In this document: in pieces, positions 26,769-36,199 of the stretch
How positions within the stretch are numbered: position 1 is the first letter of the stretch
How the letters are laid out: each line of letters opens with the position of its first letter
NCBI RefSeq assembly: GCF_008705135.1
Contig: NZ_CP023694.1
Span: 5,065,001 to 5,129,000, forward strand
DNA: 64,000 bases
From: Streptomyces coeruleorubidus
GTDB lineage: Bacteria; Actinomycetota; Actinomycetes; Streptomycetales; Streptomycetaceae
Reading direction: 5' to 3'
Notes under the pieces: model-generated
Databases searched by the model: none
Seen by the model: only the letters and a program-made list of their open reading frames with translations
Told to the model about the DNA's origin: nothing
Position numbers and translations under genes: made by a program

Positions 26769-27430
26769 CCATTCGCGTGCTGATCGCGGACGACCAGATG
26801 ATGGTGCGCGAGGGCTTCTCGGTCCTGCTGAACGCGATGCCGGACATCGAGGTCGTCGGCGAGGCGGTGAACGGCCGGGAGGCCGTCGCGAAGGTCCGCG
26901 AACTCGCCCCGGACATCGTGCTGATGGACATCCGCATGCCCGAGCTGAACGGCATCGAGGCGACCCGCGAGATCGTCGCCGCCGACGGCGCGGCGAAGGT
27001 GCTGGTGCTCACCACCTTCGACCTCGACGAGTACGTCTACCAGGCGCTGCGCGCGGGAGCCTCCGGGTTCCTCCTCAAGGACGCCTCGGCCCGCCAGCTC
27101 GCCGACGGCGTGCGGGTCGTGGCCGCCGGTGAGGCCCTCCTGGCCCCCTCGGTGACCAGGCGCCTGATCACCGAGTTCTCCAAGCTCTCCGAGACCCCCC
27201 GCCTCATGCCCTCGGCGCAGGCGGCGTACGGCGACCTCACCGACCGGGAGACGGAGGTGCTGATCCTCATCGCGCAAGGCCTGTCGAACGCGGAGATCGC
27301 CGAGCGGCTGGTGGTCGCCGAGTCGACGATCAAGACGCATGTCAGCCGGATCCTGGTGAAGCTGGGCCTGAGGGACCGGACGCAGGCGGCGGTGTTCGCG
27401 TACGAGGCGCGGCTGGTGACGCCCGGCTAG
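26765..27430 (+). CDS. NarL/LuxR-type response regulator, paralogue
   Basis: A 221-residue receiver plus LuxR-HTH regulator. The receiver shows VLIADDQMMVREG, the phospho-acceptor Asp in IVLMDIRMPE, and FLLKDASARQLADG; the HTH runs from LTDRETEVLILIAQGLSNAEI to the end. The ATG overlaps the kinase stop (ATGA), a standard coupling signal. The recognition helices of the two paralogues are similar (VAEQTVKTHVGRIL and VAESTIKTHVSRIL), so they may bind overlapping sites such as the shared 17-bp motif. Confidence 0.94.
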   Translation: MTIRVLIADDQMMVREGFSVLLNAMPDIEVVGEAVNGREAVAKVRELAPDIVLMDIRMPELNGIEATREIVAADGAAKVLVLTTFDLDEYVYQALRAGASGFLLKDASARQLADGVRVVAAGEALLAPSVTRRLITEFSKLSETPRLMPSAQAAYGDLTDRETEVLILIAQGLSNAEIAERLVVAESTIKTHVSRILVKLGLRDRTQAAVFAYEARLVTPG

Positions 27431-27446
27431 CCGGGGGCACGTCGGA

Positions 27447-27489
27447 ACACCCCTGGTCAGACAGGGGGGTGTGGGGCTAGCGTCCGTCC
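27447..27489 (+). promoter_or_regulatory. P450 promoter with inverted repeat
   Basis: An imperfect inverted repeat (ACACCCCTG at 27447-27455; CAGGGGGGTGT at 27462-27472) lies just before TAGCGT (27478-27483). The -10-like box ends 6 nt from the ATG, so transcription probably starts at the start codon. The repeat would overlap the -35 and could be an operator. Confidence 0.45.
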
Positions 27490-28710
27490 ATGGCAGCTGT
27501 TTCCGACCTCGCGTTCGACCCGTGGGACCCGGCGTTCCTCGCCGACCCGTACCCCGCCTACGCCGAGCTGCGTGCCCGGGGCCGCGTGCACTACTACGAG
27601 CCCACGAACCAGTGGCTCGTCCCGCACCACGCGGACGTCTCGGCGCTGCTGCGCGACCGGCGCCTGGGCCGGACGTACCAGCACCGGTTCACGCACGAGG
27701 AGTTCGGCCGCACCGCGCCCCCGCCGGAGCAGGAGCCGTTCCACACGCTCAACGACCACGGGATGCTCGACCTGGAGCCGCCGGACCACACCCGGATCCG
27801 GCGCCTGGTGTCGAAGGCGTTCACACCGCGCACGGTGGAGCGGCTGAAGCCGTACGTGCGGGGTCTGGCGGACGAGCTGGCCTCGGCCCTGGCCGAAGCG
27901 GGCGGCGGCGACCTGCTGAAGGACGTCGCCGAGCCCCTCCCGGTGGCGGTGATCGCCGAGATGCTCGGCATCCCGGAGTCCGACCGGGCTCCGCTGCGCC
28001 CCTGGTCGGCGGACATCTGCGGGATGTACGAGCTGAACCCGTCCAGGGAGACGGCGGCGAAGGCGGTCAGGGCGTCGGTGGAGTTCTCCGACTACCTGCG
28101 CGAACTGATCGCGGCCCGCCGCAAGGAGCCGGGCGAGGACCTCGTCTCGGGCCTGATCGCGGCCCACGACGAGGGCGACCGCCTCACCGAACAGGAGATG
28201 ATCTCCACCTGCGTCCTCCTCCTGAACGCCGGCCACGAGGCCACGGTGAACTCCACGGTCAACGGCTGGTACGCCCTGTTCCGCAACCCGTCCCAGCTGG
28301 AGCTGCTGCGCGCGGACCACACGCTCATCCCTTCCGCCGTGGAGGAGCTGATGCGCTACGACACCCCGCTCCAGCTCTTCGAGCGCTGGGTCCTGGACGA
28401 GATCGAGATCGCCGGCACGACGATCCCCCGCGGCGCGGAGATCGCCATGCTCTTCGGCTCCGCCAACCATGACCCGGCGGTGTTCGAGAACCCGTCCGCC
28501 CTCGACCTGACCCGCCGGGACAACCCCCACATCTCCTTCAGCGCCGGCATCCACTACTGCATCGGCGCACCCCTGGCCCGCATCGAACTGGCCGCCTCGA
28601 TGGGGGCGCTGCTGGAGAGGGCACCGACGCTGCGACTGGCCGCCGAGCCGGAGAGGAAGCCGAACTTCGTGATCAGGGGGCTGGAGGGGCTGGCCGTGGA
28701 GGTGGGCTGA
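27490..28710 (+). CDS. Cytochrome P450 (CYP107-like)
   Basis: A 406-residue soluble bacterial P450. The I-helix is LLNAGHEATVNS near 245, the K-helix ExxR is in VEELMRYDTPLQ near 288, and the haem loop FSAGIHYCIGAPLAR carries the cysteine ligand at residue 357. It inserts one oxygen atom into a substrate using electrons from a ferredoxin, but no ferredoxin or reductase gene is adjacent. Length and motifs fit the CYP107 family, which hydroxylates macrolides and other varied substrates. The substrate is unknown. It is probably leaderless, and its stop codon lies in an 18-bp tandem duplication. Confidence 0.93.
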   Translation: MAAVSDLAFDPWDPAFLADPYPAYAELRARGRVHYYEPTNQWLVPHHADVSALLRDRRLGRTYQHRFTHEEFGRTAPPPEQEPFHTLNDHGMLDLEPPDHTRIRRLVSKAFTPRTVERLKPYVRGLADELASALAEAGGGDLLKDVAEPLPVAVIAEMLGIPESDRAPLRPWSADICGMYELNPSRETAAKAVRASVEFSDYLRELIAARRKEPGEDLVSGLIAAHDEGDRLTEQEMISTCVLLLNAGHEATVNSTVNGWYALFRNPSQLELLRADHTLIPSAVEELMRYDTPLQLFERWVLDEIEIAGTTIPRGAEIAMLFGSANHDPAVFENPSALDLTRRDNPHISFSAGIHYCIGAPLARIELAASMGALLERAPTLRLAAEPERKPNFVIRGLEGLAVEVG

Positions 28711-28741
28711 TCACCCGTCCTGCGCTGATCACCCGTCCTGC
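28706..28741. repeat. 18-bp perfect tandem duplication
   Basis: Two identical 18-bp units (28706-28723 and 28724-28741) starting GCTGATCACCCGTCC. The first contains the P450 stop codon. A partial third copy (TGATCG) follows. It probably arose by replication slippage and has no coding effect. Confidence 0.85.
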
Positions 28742-28762
28742 TGATCGCTGGTGGAATCGACA

Positions 28763-30361
28763 TCAGGTGATCATGTCCCGCCTCCGCAACCCCGCAAGCC
28801 CCGCGGCCACCAGCGCCACCGCCAGCCCGGTCAGCACCACCACCGGCCCCCACTCCATGGATCCTCCCGGCAGCTTCGGCAGATGCCCGAACGGCGAGAG
28901 GTCCAGCACCGCCTGCGGTACATCGAGCGCGGGGCCGACCCAGCCGATCAGCAGGACCGCCCCGGCCACGCCCCAGGCCGCCGCTGCCGCCCGGGGCAGC
29001 AGGCCGTGCAGCAGGACGGCGAGGCCGCCGATCACCCAGATCGCCGGCAGTTGCACCAGGCACGCTCCCAGGATCGGACCGGTCTCCCTGCCGTAGCCGG
29101 CGGCCAGGCCGAGGCCGGCCAGGAGCATGATGAGCGTCGAGCCGCCGAAGGCGATCACCAGGTGGCCCGCGGCCCAGCGCAGGCGTCCGACCGCGTTCGC
29201 CAGGACCGGTTCCGCCCGGCCGGAGGTCTCCTCGCCGTTGAGGCGGAGCACCGACGCCACGATGTACAGCGCCGCGACCAGCCCGAGCATGCCGACCATC
29301 GACGCCAGGAACGCGTCCGTCAGGCCGGACCGGCCGCCCATCCGCTCGAAGATGCGCCGGGCGTTCTCGTTGTCGCCGACCAGGTCGGCCGCGCCCTCGG
29401 TCATGCCGCCGTAGACGATCCCGGCGAGGAGGAAACCGATGCTCCAGCCCAGCACGCCGCCCCGCTGCAACCGCCAGGCCAGCGCCCCCGCGCTGCCCAG
29501 GCGCCCGGTCGCCGGGCCCGGCCGGGTGGGCAGGAAGCTCATGCCCAGGTCCCGGCGGCCGGCCAGCCCGTACGCCACCGCGCCCTGGACGAGGGCCGCC
29601 CCGGCGAGCAGCGCCAGCACCCACCAGCGTTCGTCCGCGTACGGGCGCAGGTTCTCCAGCCAGCCGAGCGGCGACACCCACGTCAGCACCGACGAGCCGT
29701 CGTCCGTCGCCGAGTCGCCCGCCGCGCGCAGCACGAACGCGGCGCCCAGCACCGCCGCCGTCAGCCCACGGGCCAGCCGCGCGCTCTCCGTGAGCTGGGC
29801 GACGATCGCCGCCATCGTGGCGAAGACCATCCCAACACCGGCGATGCCGAGTCCGAGAGCCAGTGCCCCGGCCGTGCCCTGACCGGCCAGGCCGGCCGTC
29901 AGCAGCAGCGCCAGCACCCCGTTCGCGACCGCCGCCGCCAGCAGGGCCGCCGTCAGGGAGGCCCGGCGGCCCACCATGCCGGACGCGACCAGCTCCTGAC
30001 GGCCGCTCTCCTCCTCGTCCCGGGTGTGCCGTACGACGACCAGCAGGCTCATCACGGCGGCCAGGGCGCCCGCGTAGACGCCGGCCCGCCAGGCCGTCAG
30101 CGCGCCCAGCGAGTCGCCGAAGACCGGGCCGACCATCGCGCGCAGCGAGGAGTTGGTCTCCATCTGCCGGATCAGGTCGGCGCGTTCGGCCGGGGTGCCG
30201 TAGAGGCCCTCCAGGGTGTTCGGCATGGAGAGGACCATCAGGGCGTTCACCGCGATCCACACCGGGATCATCAGCCGGTCCCGGCGCAGGGCGAACCGCA
30301 GCAGCGTGCCGGTCCCGGCCAGCTGGCGTGAGCTGCCGGGCCGCACCGCGAAGGTCGTCAT
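28763..30361 (-). CDS. ABC exporter permease
   Basis: A 532-residue membrane protein with about 12 helices in two similar halves, as in ABC-2 type exporters of the actinobacterial polyketide/drug class (conserved [10 protein letters not shown]-like and [12 protein letters not shown] and [14 protein letters not shown] segments, the last two equivalent in each half). The ATG at 30361 overlaps the ATPase stop by 4 bp, giving strict co-translation. It forms the channel driven by the ATPase encoded just before it. The divergent GbsR-type regulator suggests induction by an exported compound, not identified. Confidence 0.88.
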   Translation of the reverse strand: MTTFAVRPGSSRQLAGTGTLLRFALRRDRLMIPVWIAVNALMVLSMPNTLEGLYGTPAERADLIRQMETNSSLRAMVGPVFGDSLGALTAWRAGVYAGALAAVMSLLVVVRHTRDEEESGRQELVASGMVGRRASLTAALLAAAVANGVLALLLTAGLAGQGTAGALALGLGIAGVGMVFATMAAIVAQLTESARLARGLTAAVLGAAFVLRAAGDSATDDGSSVLTWVSPLGWLENLRPYADERWWVLALLAGAALVQGAVAYGLAGRRDLGMSFLPTRPGPATGRLGSAGALAWRLQRGGVLGWSIGFLLAGIVYGGMTEGAADLVGDNENARRIFERMGGRSGLTDAFLASMVGMLGLVAALYIVASVLRLNGEETSGRAEPVLANAVGRLRWAAGHLVIAFGGSTLIMLLAGLGLAAGYGRETGPILGACLVQLPAIWVIGGLAVLLHGLLPRAAAAAWGVAGAVLLIGWVGPALDVPQAVLDLSPFGHLPKLPGGSMEWGPVVVLTGLAVALVAAGLAGLRRRDMIT

Positions 30362-31254
30362 CGGGCGGCCGCCTCGTCCTGGTAGTGGCGCAGGAACAGT
30401 TCCTCCAGCGTCGGCGGCGTCGACGTCAGCGACCGTACGCCCGACTCGCTCAGGGACCGCAGGACGGCGTCCAGTCCGTCGGTGTCGACCTGGAGCCGCA
30501 CCCGGCGCCCCTGCACGTCGAGGTCGTGGACGCCGGGCAGGCCCGCCAGCCCGTCGGGCGGGCCCGCGAGTTCGGCGACGACACTGGTGCGGGTCAGGTG
30601 GCGCAGGTCGGCGAGCGAACCGCTCTCGACCGTGCGGCCCTTGCGGATGATGCTCACCCGGTCGCACAGCTCCTCGACCTCGCTCAGGATGTGGGAGGAG
30701 AGCAGGATCGTGCGGCCCCGGTCGCGCTCTTCCGCCACACAGCGCTGGAAGACCTCCTCCATCAGCGGGTCCAGGCCCGAGGTCGGCTCGTCGAGGATCA
30801 GCAGGTCGACGTCGGAGGCGAACGCGGCGACCAGGGCGACCTTCTGCCGGTTGCCCTTGGAGTACGTGCGGCCCTTCTTGGTGGGGTCGAGTTCGAACCG
30901 CTCGATCAGCTCCGCGCGGCGCCGGGGGTCCAGTCCTCCGCGCAGCCTGCCGTACAGGTCGATGACCTCGCCGCCGGAGAGGTTGCGCCACAGCGTCACG
31001 TCCCCGGGGACGTACGCGATACGGCGGTGCACCTCCACCGCGTCCGTCCAGGGGTCGTGGCCGAGCACCTGGGCGGCGCCCGAGTCGGCGCGCAGCAGGC
31101 CGAGCAGGACCCGAATGGTGGTGGACTTGCCCGAGCCGTTGGGGCCGAGGAAGCCGTGGACCTCGCCGGAGGCGACCTCCAGGTCGAGCCCGTCGAGAGC
31201 GTGCGTCCGTCCGAAGGACTTGTGCAGTCCGGAGACGGTGATGGCCTTCGTCAT
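30358..31254 (-). CDS. ABC exporter ATPase
   Basis: A 298-residue ATP-binding subunit. Walker [10 protein letters not shown] is near 39, the signature is a YSKGNRQK variant of LSGGQ near 135, Walker [13 protein letters not shown] near 156 and the switch His in [11 protein letters not shown] near 192. A C-terminal extension of about 80 residues, as in DrrA-like exporters, follows. The YSKGNRQK variant is normal for this subfamily. It energises the permease of the same operon. Its promoter shares the 74-bp region with the divergent regulator. Confidence 0.94.
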   Translation of the reverse strand: MTKAITVSGLHKSFGRTHALDGLDLEVASGEVHGFLGPNGSGKSTTIRVLLGLLRADSGAAQVLGHDPWTDAVEVHRRIAYVPGDVTLWRNLSGGEVIDLYGRLRGGLDPRRRAELIERFELDPTKKGRTYSKGNRQKVALVAAFASDVDLLILDEPTSGLDPLMEEVFQRCVAEERDRGRTILLSSHILSEVEELCDRVSIIRKGRTVESGSLADLRHLTRTSVVAELAGPPDGLAGLPGVHDLDVQGRRVRLQVDTDGLDAVLRSLSESGVRSLTSTPPTLEELFLRHYQDEAAAR

Positions 31255-31274
31255 GCTTCAGAACGTACGCTTCT

Positions 31275-31290
31275 TTCAGAAATTTGTGAA
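31275..31290. promoter_or_regulatory. Palindromic operator between ABC exporter and GbsR regulator
   Basis: TTCAgAAATTTgTGAA is a 16-bp palindrome with only the pair at positions 5 and 12 unmatched. It is the only AT-rich stretch nearby and lies between the two divergent starts, so it could control both. Binding by the GbsR/MarR protein is inferred. Confidence 0.65.
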
Positions 31291-31328
31291 GTTAAGGAAG
31301 CCTATGAAGCGTGGATAGGATGAACCAC

Positions 31329-31826
31329 ATGACGGAATCAGCCAGCAGCGCGCGGGACACGGAGGCCGTGTCGAGGTTCGTCGAGTCCTTCGCGGCGCAG
31401 CTCGTCGAGGCTGGGATGCAGAGGATGCCCGCCCGGGTCTTCGCCGCGCTCCTCTCCTCGGACGAGGGCTCGATGACCTCGGCCGAGCTGGGCGAACAGC
31501 TCCGGATCAGTCCCGCGGCGGTGTCCGGGGCGGTGCGCTACCTGGCCCAGACGCACATGGTCTCGCGCGAACGGGAGCCCGGCTCACGCCGTGAGCGCTA
31601 CCGCGTCCACGGCAACCAGTGGTACGAGGCACTGACCAACCGCGAGGCCGTCATCAAACGCTGGGAAGGCGCCCTGCGCGAGGGCGTCACCAGCCTCGGC
31701 GCCGACACCCCGGCCGGCCGCCGCATGGCCGAAACGCTCGCGTTCTTCGAGTTCATCGAGACCGAGATCGTGGAGATGATGGAGCGCTGGCGCGTGCACC
31801 GGGAGAAGAAGTTCGGGCAGGAATGA
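31329..31826 (+). CDS. GbsR/MarR-family transcriptional regulator
   Basis: A 165-residue winged-helix protein. The HTH is at about 45-75 (MTSAELGEQLRISPAAVSGAVRYL) and the wing at about 80-95 (REREPGSRRERYRV), the arrangement of the GbsR/MarR group that governs osmoprotectant or drug export genes. A C-terminal helix pair (about 110-160) gives dimerisation. I chose ATG 31329 because AGGA lies 8-9 nt upstream; ATG 31320 is also in frame. It is divergent from the exporter and next to the palindrome, so autoregulation with exporter repression is likely. Confidence 0.86.
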   Translation: MTESASSARDTEAVSRFVESFAAQLVEAGMQRMPARVFAALLSSDEGSMTSAELGEQLRISPAAVSGAVRYLAQTHMVSREREPGSRRERYRVHGNQWYEALTNREAVIKRWEGALREGVTSLGADTPAGRRMAETLAFFEFIETEIVEMMERWRVHREKKFGQE

Positions 31827-31840
31827 CGAGCGGCCGCGGC

Positions 31841-32701
31841 TCACGGCGCCGCCGGCACCGTCAGCCCCCAGGCCCCCTCCCGGACCACCCACGTCCGGGT
31901 CCGTACCGGCCCCGACACCACCGTGTCCGCCCGGTAGCGGAAGTGGGCACCCGACACCGTCACCGTCCGGCCCTCCGCGAGCAGGGGTGAGGCCTCGGCG
32001 CCCACCGACACCGGGCGGACCTCCACCGAGGCCACCCCGGAGGCCGAGGGCGACACCGACACCGCCTCGACCGGCTGGTTCAGGTCGACGAGGGTTTCGC
32101 CGTCGACCTCGACGCGCAGCCGGGAGGGGCCGGGCTCGGGAGCGGAGGCGAGCCGGGACGGGCGGGCGGCCGGGACCAGGGTGCGCACCAGGGACTGGCA
32201 GGTCCGCAGCCAGGGGCGGCCCGGCGCGACCTCGTCCGGCGCGTCCGGGCCGGCCTGCAACGGCGGTATCCGCAGCGCGCCGAGCACCACCCCGTCACTG
32301 TCGTCGACCATCAGGTCCATCCGCCGCTCGACCCCGTCGAGCACCGCCCGAGCCGCCGCCACCGTCCCGGTCGGCACCCCCAGCGACCGGGCGAGGGACA
32401 GCACGCCCCCGACCGGTATCACCGACAGCGCGCATCCGGTCAGCTCCCGATGCCGGTGCAGCAGCGACACCGCGCGGATCAGGGCCCGGTCGTCGCCGAC
32501 CACGACCGGGCGCCGCGAGCCCCGCCGGGCCAGCGCCCGGGCGAACTCCTCCGGCCCCTCCGGCAGGCACAGCTTCACGGTCGCACCCGCTCCGAGCACG
32601 TCTTTCGCTATCCGGACGGACTCGCCGTCCGACCTACGGGCGACCGGGTCGATGACCACCAGGAGCTGCTCGGATGTCGCGGAAGTCGCCACCTCGGCCA
32701 T
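31841..32701 (-). CDS. Diacylglycerol/lipid kinase-like protein
   Basis: A 286-residue protein. The N-terminal half resembles the DAG kinase catalytic domain: [20 protein letters not shown] (near 13), [20 protein letters not shown] (near 65) and [19 protein letters not shown] (near 95), where the usual GGDGT motif reads VGDDR, and the normal NxxAR is LSLARSLG. The C-terminal half is the beta-sandwich of lipid kinases. The altered glycine motif leaves catalytic activity open, although streptomycete members commonly carry this form. It is convergent with the regulator gene and divergent from purA. Confidence 0.8.
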   Translation of the reverse strand: MAEVATSATSEQLLVVIDPVARRSDGESVRIAKDVLGAGATVKLCLPEGPEEFARALARRGSRRPVVVGDDRALIRAVSLLHRHRELTGCALSVIPVGGVLSLARSLGVPTGTVAAARAVLDGVERRMDLMVDDSDGVVLGALRIPPLQAGPDAPDEVAPGRPWLRTCQSLVRTLVPAARPSRLASAPEPGPSRLRVEVDGETLVDLNQPVEAVSVSPSASGVASVEVRPVSVGAEASPLLAEGRTVTVSGAHFRYRADTVVSGPVRTRTWVVREGAWGLTVPAAP

Positions 32702-32734
32702 GCCTCGCTTCCTCGGGTAGCATCTTTGTGCAAG

Positions 32735-32762
32735 AGCCCCTTGCGCTATTGCGCCAGGGGCT
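32735..32762 (+). other. Stem-loop in the purA leader
   Basis: Arms 32735-32746 and 32751-32762 pair over about 11 of 12 positions around a TATT tetraloop, with one mismatch, then TCGTCTATT. It lies 125 bp before the purA start and could end a short transcript or fold in the leader RNA. Confidence 0.45.
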
Positions 32763-32886
32763 TCGTCTATTCCGGGGCATCCGGTCCGACGGTTGGCGGC
32801 CAACGGCGGTCGCGGTGTACGCGGCTTCATACCTCCGCGTTCGCCCTCGACCATGGACATGCCCCACCCGGAAGGGGTGTACGCGC

Positions 32887-34170
32887 GTGCCCGCACTTGT
32901 GCTGCTCGGTGCTCAGTGGGGTGACGAAGGCAAGGGAAAGGCCACCGACCTGCTCGGTGGATCCGTGGACTATGTAGTGCGCTACCAGGGCGGCAACAAC
33001 GCCGGCCACACGGTGGTCGTCGGAGACCAGAAGTACGCACTGCACCTCCTCCCTTCCGGAATCCTGTCCCCCGGCTGCACGCCGGTCATCGGTAACGGTG
33101 TCGTCGTCGACCCGTCGGTCCTGCTCTCCGAGCTGAGCGGTCTGAACGAGCGTGGTGTCGACACCTCCAAGCTCCTCCTCAGCGGTAACGCGCACATCAT
33201 CACGCCGTACAACGTCACGGTCGACAAGGTGACGGAGCGCTTCCTCGGCAAGCGGAAGATCGGCACGACCGGGCGCGGCATCGGACCGACCTACGCCGAC
33301 AAGATCAACCGTGTCGGCATCCGCGTGCAAGACCTGTACGACGAGTCGATCCTCACGCAGAAGGTCGAGGCGGCCCTCGACGTCAAGAACCAGATCCTCA
33401 CCAAGCTCTACAACCGGCGCGCGATGGCCGTCGACCAGGCCGTCGAGGAGCTGCTGGGCTACGCCGACAAGCTCGCGCCGTACGTCGCCGACACCGTCCT
33501 GGTCATCAACCAGGCGCTGGAGGAGGACAAGGTCGTCCTGTTCGAGGGCGGCCAGGGCACGCTCCTCGACATCGACCACGGCACGTATCCCTTCGTCACC
33601 TCCTCCAACCCGACCGCGGGCGGCGCCTGCACGGGCGCGGGTGTCGGTCCGACGAAGATCAGCCGCGTCATCGGCATCCTCAAGGCCTACACGACCCGTG
33701 TCGGCGCGGGCCCGTTCCCGACGGAGCTCTTCGACGAGGACGGCGAGGCGCTGCGCCGCATCGGCGGCGAGCGTGGCGTCACCACCGGCCGTGACCGCCG
33801 CTGCGGCTGGTTCGACGCGGTCATCGCCCGCTACGCGACCCGCGTGAACGGCCTGACCGACTTCTTCCTCACCAAGCTCGACGTCCTCACCGGCTGGGAG
33901 CAGATCCCGGTCTGCGTGGCGTACGAGATCGACGGCAAGCGCGTCGAGGAGCTCCCGTACTCCCAGACCGACTTCCACCACGCGAAGCCGGTCTACGAGA
34001 TGCTGCCGGGCTGGAGCGAGGACATCAGCAAGGCCAAGTCCTTCTCCGACCTGCCGAAGAACGCCCAGAACTACGTCAAGGCGCTGGAGGAAATGTCCGG
34101 CGCCCCGATCTCCGCGATCGGCGTGGGCCCGGGCCGGGACGAGACGATCGAGATCAACTCGTTCCTGTAG
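32887..34170 (+). CDS. purA: Adenylosuccinate synthetase
   Basis: A 427-residue enzyme. It starts [18 protein letters not shown], with the GTP-binding P-loop GDEGKGK at about 12-18. GNNAGHTVV (catalytic His, about 37), [15 protein letters not shown] (about 125), the [24 protein letters not shown] stretch (about 223-245) and the [10 protein letters not shown] loop (about 300) complete the family pattern. It joins IMP and aspartate with GTP to form adenylosuccinate, the first AMP-specific step. GTG 32887 follows GGAAGGGG. A 185-bp leader with a stem-loop precedes it, and a terminator follows. Confidence 0.98.
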   Translation: MPALVLLGAQWGDEGKGKATDLLGGSVDYVVRYQGGNNAGHTVVVGDQKYALHLLPSGILSPGCTPVIGNGVVVDPSVLLSELSGLNERGVDTSKLLLSGNAHIITPYNVTVDKVTERFLGKRKIGTTGRGIGPTYADKINRVGIRVQDLYDESILTQKVEAALDVKNQILTKLYNRRAMAVDQAVEELLGYADKLAPYVADTVLVINQALEEDKVVLFEGGQGTLLDIDHGTYPFVTSSNPTAGGACTGAGVGPTKISRVIGILKAYTTRVGAGPFPTELFDEDGEALRRIGGERGVTTGRDRRCGWFDAVIARYATRVNGLTDFFLTKLDVLTGWEQIPVCVAYEIDGKRVEELPYSQTDFHHAKPVYEMLPGWSEDISKAKSFSDLPKNAQNYVKALEEMSGAPISAIGVGPGRDETIEINSFL

Positions 34171-34194
34171 GCCGCACGGCCGTCAGCGCTCCCT

Positions 34195-34221
34195 CACCGG
34201 CGCCCCGCGCGGGCGCCGGTG
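34195..34221 (+). terminator. purA: purA terminator
   Basis: An 11-bp perfect stem (34195-34205 with 34211-34221), 5-nt loop, 24 bp after the stop. Confidence 0.8.
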
Positions 34222-34279
34222 ATCGGGCTTAGGCTGAAAGTCCTAGCCCGCGTGCGTCGACGAGAAGAAGGTGAGTGCG

Positions 34280-34573
34280 ATGCGCGTCATGCTCAAGGCC
34301 TCCATGGACACGGAGAAGGCCAACGAAGCCATCCGGAACGGCACCTTGGGGAAGCTGATCCAGGAGTCACTGGAACAGATCAAGCCCGAAGCGGCCTACT
34401 TCACCTCCGAGCACGGCAAGCGCACGGCCTTCCTGTTCTTCGACATGCAGGACAGCTCGCAGATGCCGGTGCTCAGCGAGCCCTTCTTCCTCCAGCTCAA
34501 CGCGGAGGTCACCTACACGCCGGTGATGAACGTGGAGGACGTCCAGAAGGGCCTCTCCCAGCTCGGACGCTGA
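34280..34573 (+). CDS. Small conserved hypothetical protein
   Basis: A 97-residue soluble protein, MRVMLKASMDTEKANEAI at the start, with a strand-helix-strand pattern (FTSEHGKRTAFLFFDMQD near 47-64, a second helix near 70, a strand near 80 and a final helix). This looks like a ferredoxin-like alpha/beta sandwich of the dimeric DUF3303/Dabb kind. ATG 34280 has GAAGGTGAG at a suitable distance; GTG 34271 is also in frame. No function is known. It is encoded alone and converges on the next gene with a gap of 10 bp. Confidence 0.75.
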   Translation: MRVMLKASMDTEKANEAIRNGTLGKLIQESLEQIKPEAAYFTSEHGKRTAFLFFDMQDSSQMPVLSEPFFLQLNAEVTYTPVMNVEDVQKGLSQLGR

Positions 34574-34583
34574 GCCCCGCGGT

Positions 34584-35234
34584 TCAGCTGAACACGATCA
34601 TCGACCCCTGGGCCAGACTCCGCGTCACGGCCGCGTGCAGACCCAGCCAGACGTGGCGTTCCCGGGCGAAGGGGCTCGGATCGTACGGGGCCGGCACGGC
34701 GGGTTCCTCCAGTTCCGTGGGCACGAGCGGCGGTTGTGGCGCGGCCGGCGGGTTGGCCGGGTCGATCCCGATGACGGGGGCGACCACCTCCAGCTCCCGC
34801 AGCAGGGCGTGCGAGGAGCCCAGCGGACCGCCGCCCGCGAGGAGCTCGTCGTCGGCGAGCGGGCTGGGGAAGTCGACGGGGACGTAGGCACCCGCGTGGT
34901 CGTAGTGCCAGACGAGGTGCGACTGCTGGGCCGTCGACTCGAACATCTCCAGCAACTGCTCGTAGTCGCCGCCGAGTTCGTCCACAGGCGTCACCGGCAG
35001 GCCGCACACCTGGAGCAGGTAGGCGCGGCGCAGGAAGTGCAGCGCGTCGTAGTCGAAGCCCGCCACCGGGGCGACGTCGCCCGACAGGCCCGGCATGTAC
35101 TGGTACACCGGCACCGGCGGCAGCCCCGCCTCGGCGAGCACCTTGTTGTATTGCGCGAGTTCCTCGGCGAACGGATTGTCCGGCGTGTGGCACAACACGT
35201 CGACGAGCGGTACCAGCCACAGGTCACAGGCCAA
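34584..35234 (-). CDS. Hypothetical protein
   Basis: A 216-residue soluble protein. It starts at a TTG (35234) preceded by GAGGAG at good spacing, and no better start exists. The sequence is rich in Leu, Pro and Tyr, with a first domain at about 1-150 and a Pro-rich linker (VIGIDPANPPAAPQPP) before a final segment. A Cys pair is spaced far apart (C3, C15). I do not recognise it. It lies 124 bp downstream of the GntR gene on the same strand and might be read through from it. Confidence 0.65.
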   Translation of the reverse strand: MACDLWLVPLVDVLCHTPDNPFAEELAQYNKVLAEAGLPPVPVYQYMPGLSGDVAPVAGFDYDALHFLRRAYLLQVCGLPVTPVDELGGDYEQLLEMFESTAQQSHLVWHYDHAGAYVPVDFPSPLADDELLAGGGPLGSSHALLRELEVVAPVIGIDPANPPAAPQPPLVPTELEEPAVPAPYDPSPFARERHVWLGLHAAVTRSLAQGSMIVFS

Positions 35235-35358
35235 AGAAGGCTCCTCGCTCAGCTCGGTGGGTCGGGTGGCACGGTGGTCAGGGAAGGGTATCGGTGCGGC
35301 ACGAAAAGCGGCTCCCGCCGTGCATGTCCCATACCCACACGGACAGATGCGACGCAGG

Positions 35359-36060
35359 TCATCCCGAGGCGAGGCGTTCGATCAGGGCGACGGAGTGGGC
35401 GTTGTAGCCGGCGATGATCGACCGGGCGGTGTCGTTGTCGCGGGCGATCAGGGCGTCGACCAGTTCGGTGTGCCCGGCCCAGAGCTCGCCGCGCAGGTCG
35501 GTGATCCGGCGCAGGTACTGCACCGCGCAGACCCAGGTCTGTACGCGCAGCCGGTTCAGGAAGTCGGCGAGGTAGGGGTTGCCGAAACAGGCACCGAGCT
35601 CGCGCCAGAAGCGCAGGTCGTAGCCGATGAGGACGGTGAGGTCACCGGCGGCGGCGGCCCGCTGCGCCTCCTCGCCGCGCCTGCGGACCCCGGCGACGAC
35701 GGCGGCGGCCCGGGGATCGTCCGGCCGCACGGCGCCGGGATGCCCCTCGGTCAGCGCCAGGAACATCCCCTCGATGACCAGGCCGCGCGCCTCGATCATG
35801 CCGCGGAAGTCGTCGACCGAGTACTCGTGGACGCGGAAGCCGCGGTGCTGGTCGGCGTCGAGGAGCCCCTGCGCGGAGAGGTCGACCAGCGCCTCGCGGA
35901 CCGGCGTGGCGGACACCCCGTACTGCTCGGCGATCTCCTTGACCGTGAACTCCTGCCCCGGCTGGAGCCGACCCGCCAGCACCTCGTCACGAAGCGCGTC
36001 GGCGATCTGCTGCCTCAGGGTGCTGCGCGTCACGGCGCCGTTGCCGGAGCTGCGGGGCAT
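35359..36060 (-). CDS. GntR-family regulator, FCD/FadR type
   Basis: A 233-residue regulator with an N-terminal winged helix (about 12-75; IADALRDEVLAGRLQPGQEF, then VKEIAEQYGVSATPVREAL) and an all-helical FCD ligand domain (about 85-225) that has the metal/ligand His positions in HTELVDALIARD near 196. FadR-type FCD proteins bind small organic acids. The class III aminotransferase gene lies directly upstream on the same strand, 139 bp away, and is a likely target together with its own promoter, where CGTTCGAACG (36130-36139) is a perfect 10-bp palindrome. Confidence 0.9.
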   Translation of the reverse strand: MPRSSGNGAVTRSTLRQQIADALRDEVLAGRLQPGQEFTVKEIAEQYGVSATPVREALVDLSAQGLLDADQHRGFRVHEYSVDDFRGMIEARGLVIEGMFLALTEGHPGAVRPDDPRAAAVVAGVRRRGEEAQRAAAAGDLTVLIGYDLRFWRELGACFGNPYLADFLNRLRVQTWVCAVQYLRRITDLRGELWAGHTELVDALIARDNDTARSIIAGYNAHSVALIERLASG

Positions 36061-36199
36061 GGTCAGGGCGTCTCCCTCGTCGCGTTCGGGTGGCGTGCAC
36101 GTATATGTCTACGGCCACGCCACCTTACGCGTTCGAACGAGGAGTGAGGCGGTCGCCTACTGACGGGTTGTGGTCGGTTACGGACGGGACAACGGCTGT

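Noticed and set aside
30700-30990. Non-standard ABC signature YSKGNRQK as a defect
   Set aside because: This variant is common in the DrrA-like exporter subfamily, so it is not an anomaly.
30482-31318. A long frame antisense to the ABC ATPase
   Set aside because: Ser/Arg-rich low-complexity translation, opposite to a clear ATPase with all motifs.
31841-33040. A longer start for the lipid-kinase-like protein reaching into purA
   Set aside because: The upstream part overlaps purA and has no domain; ATG 32701 has a ribosome site and fits the family start.
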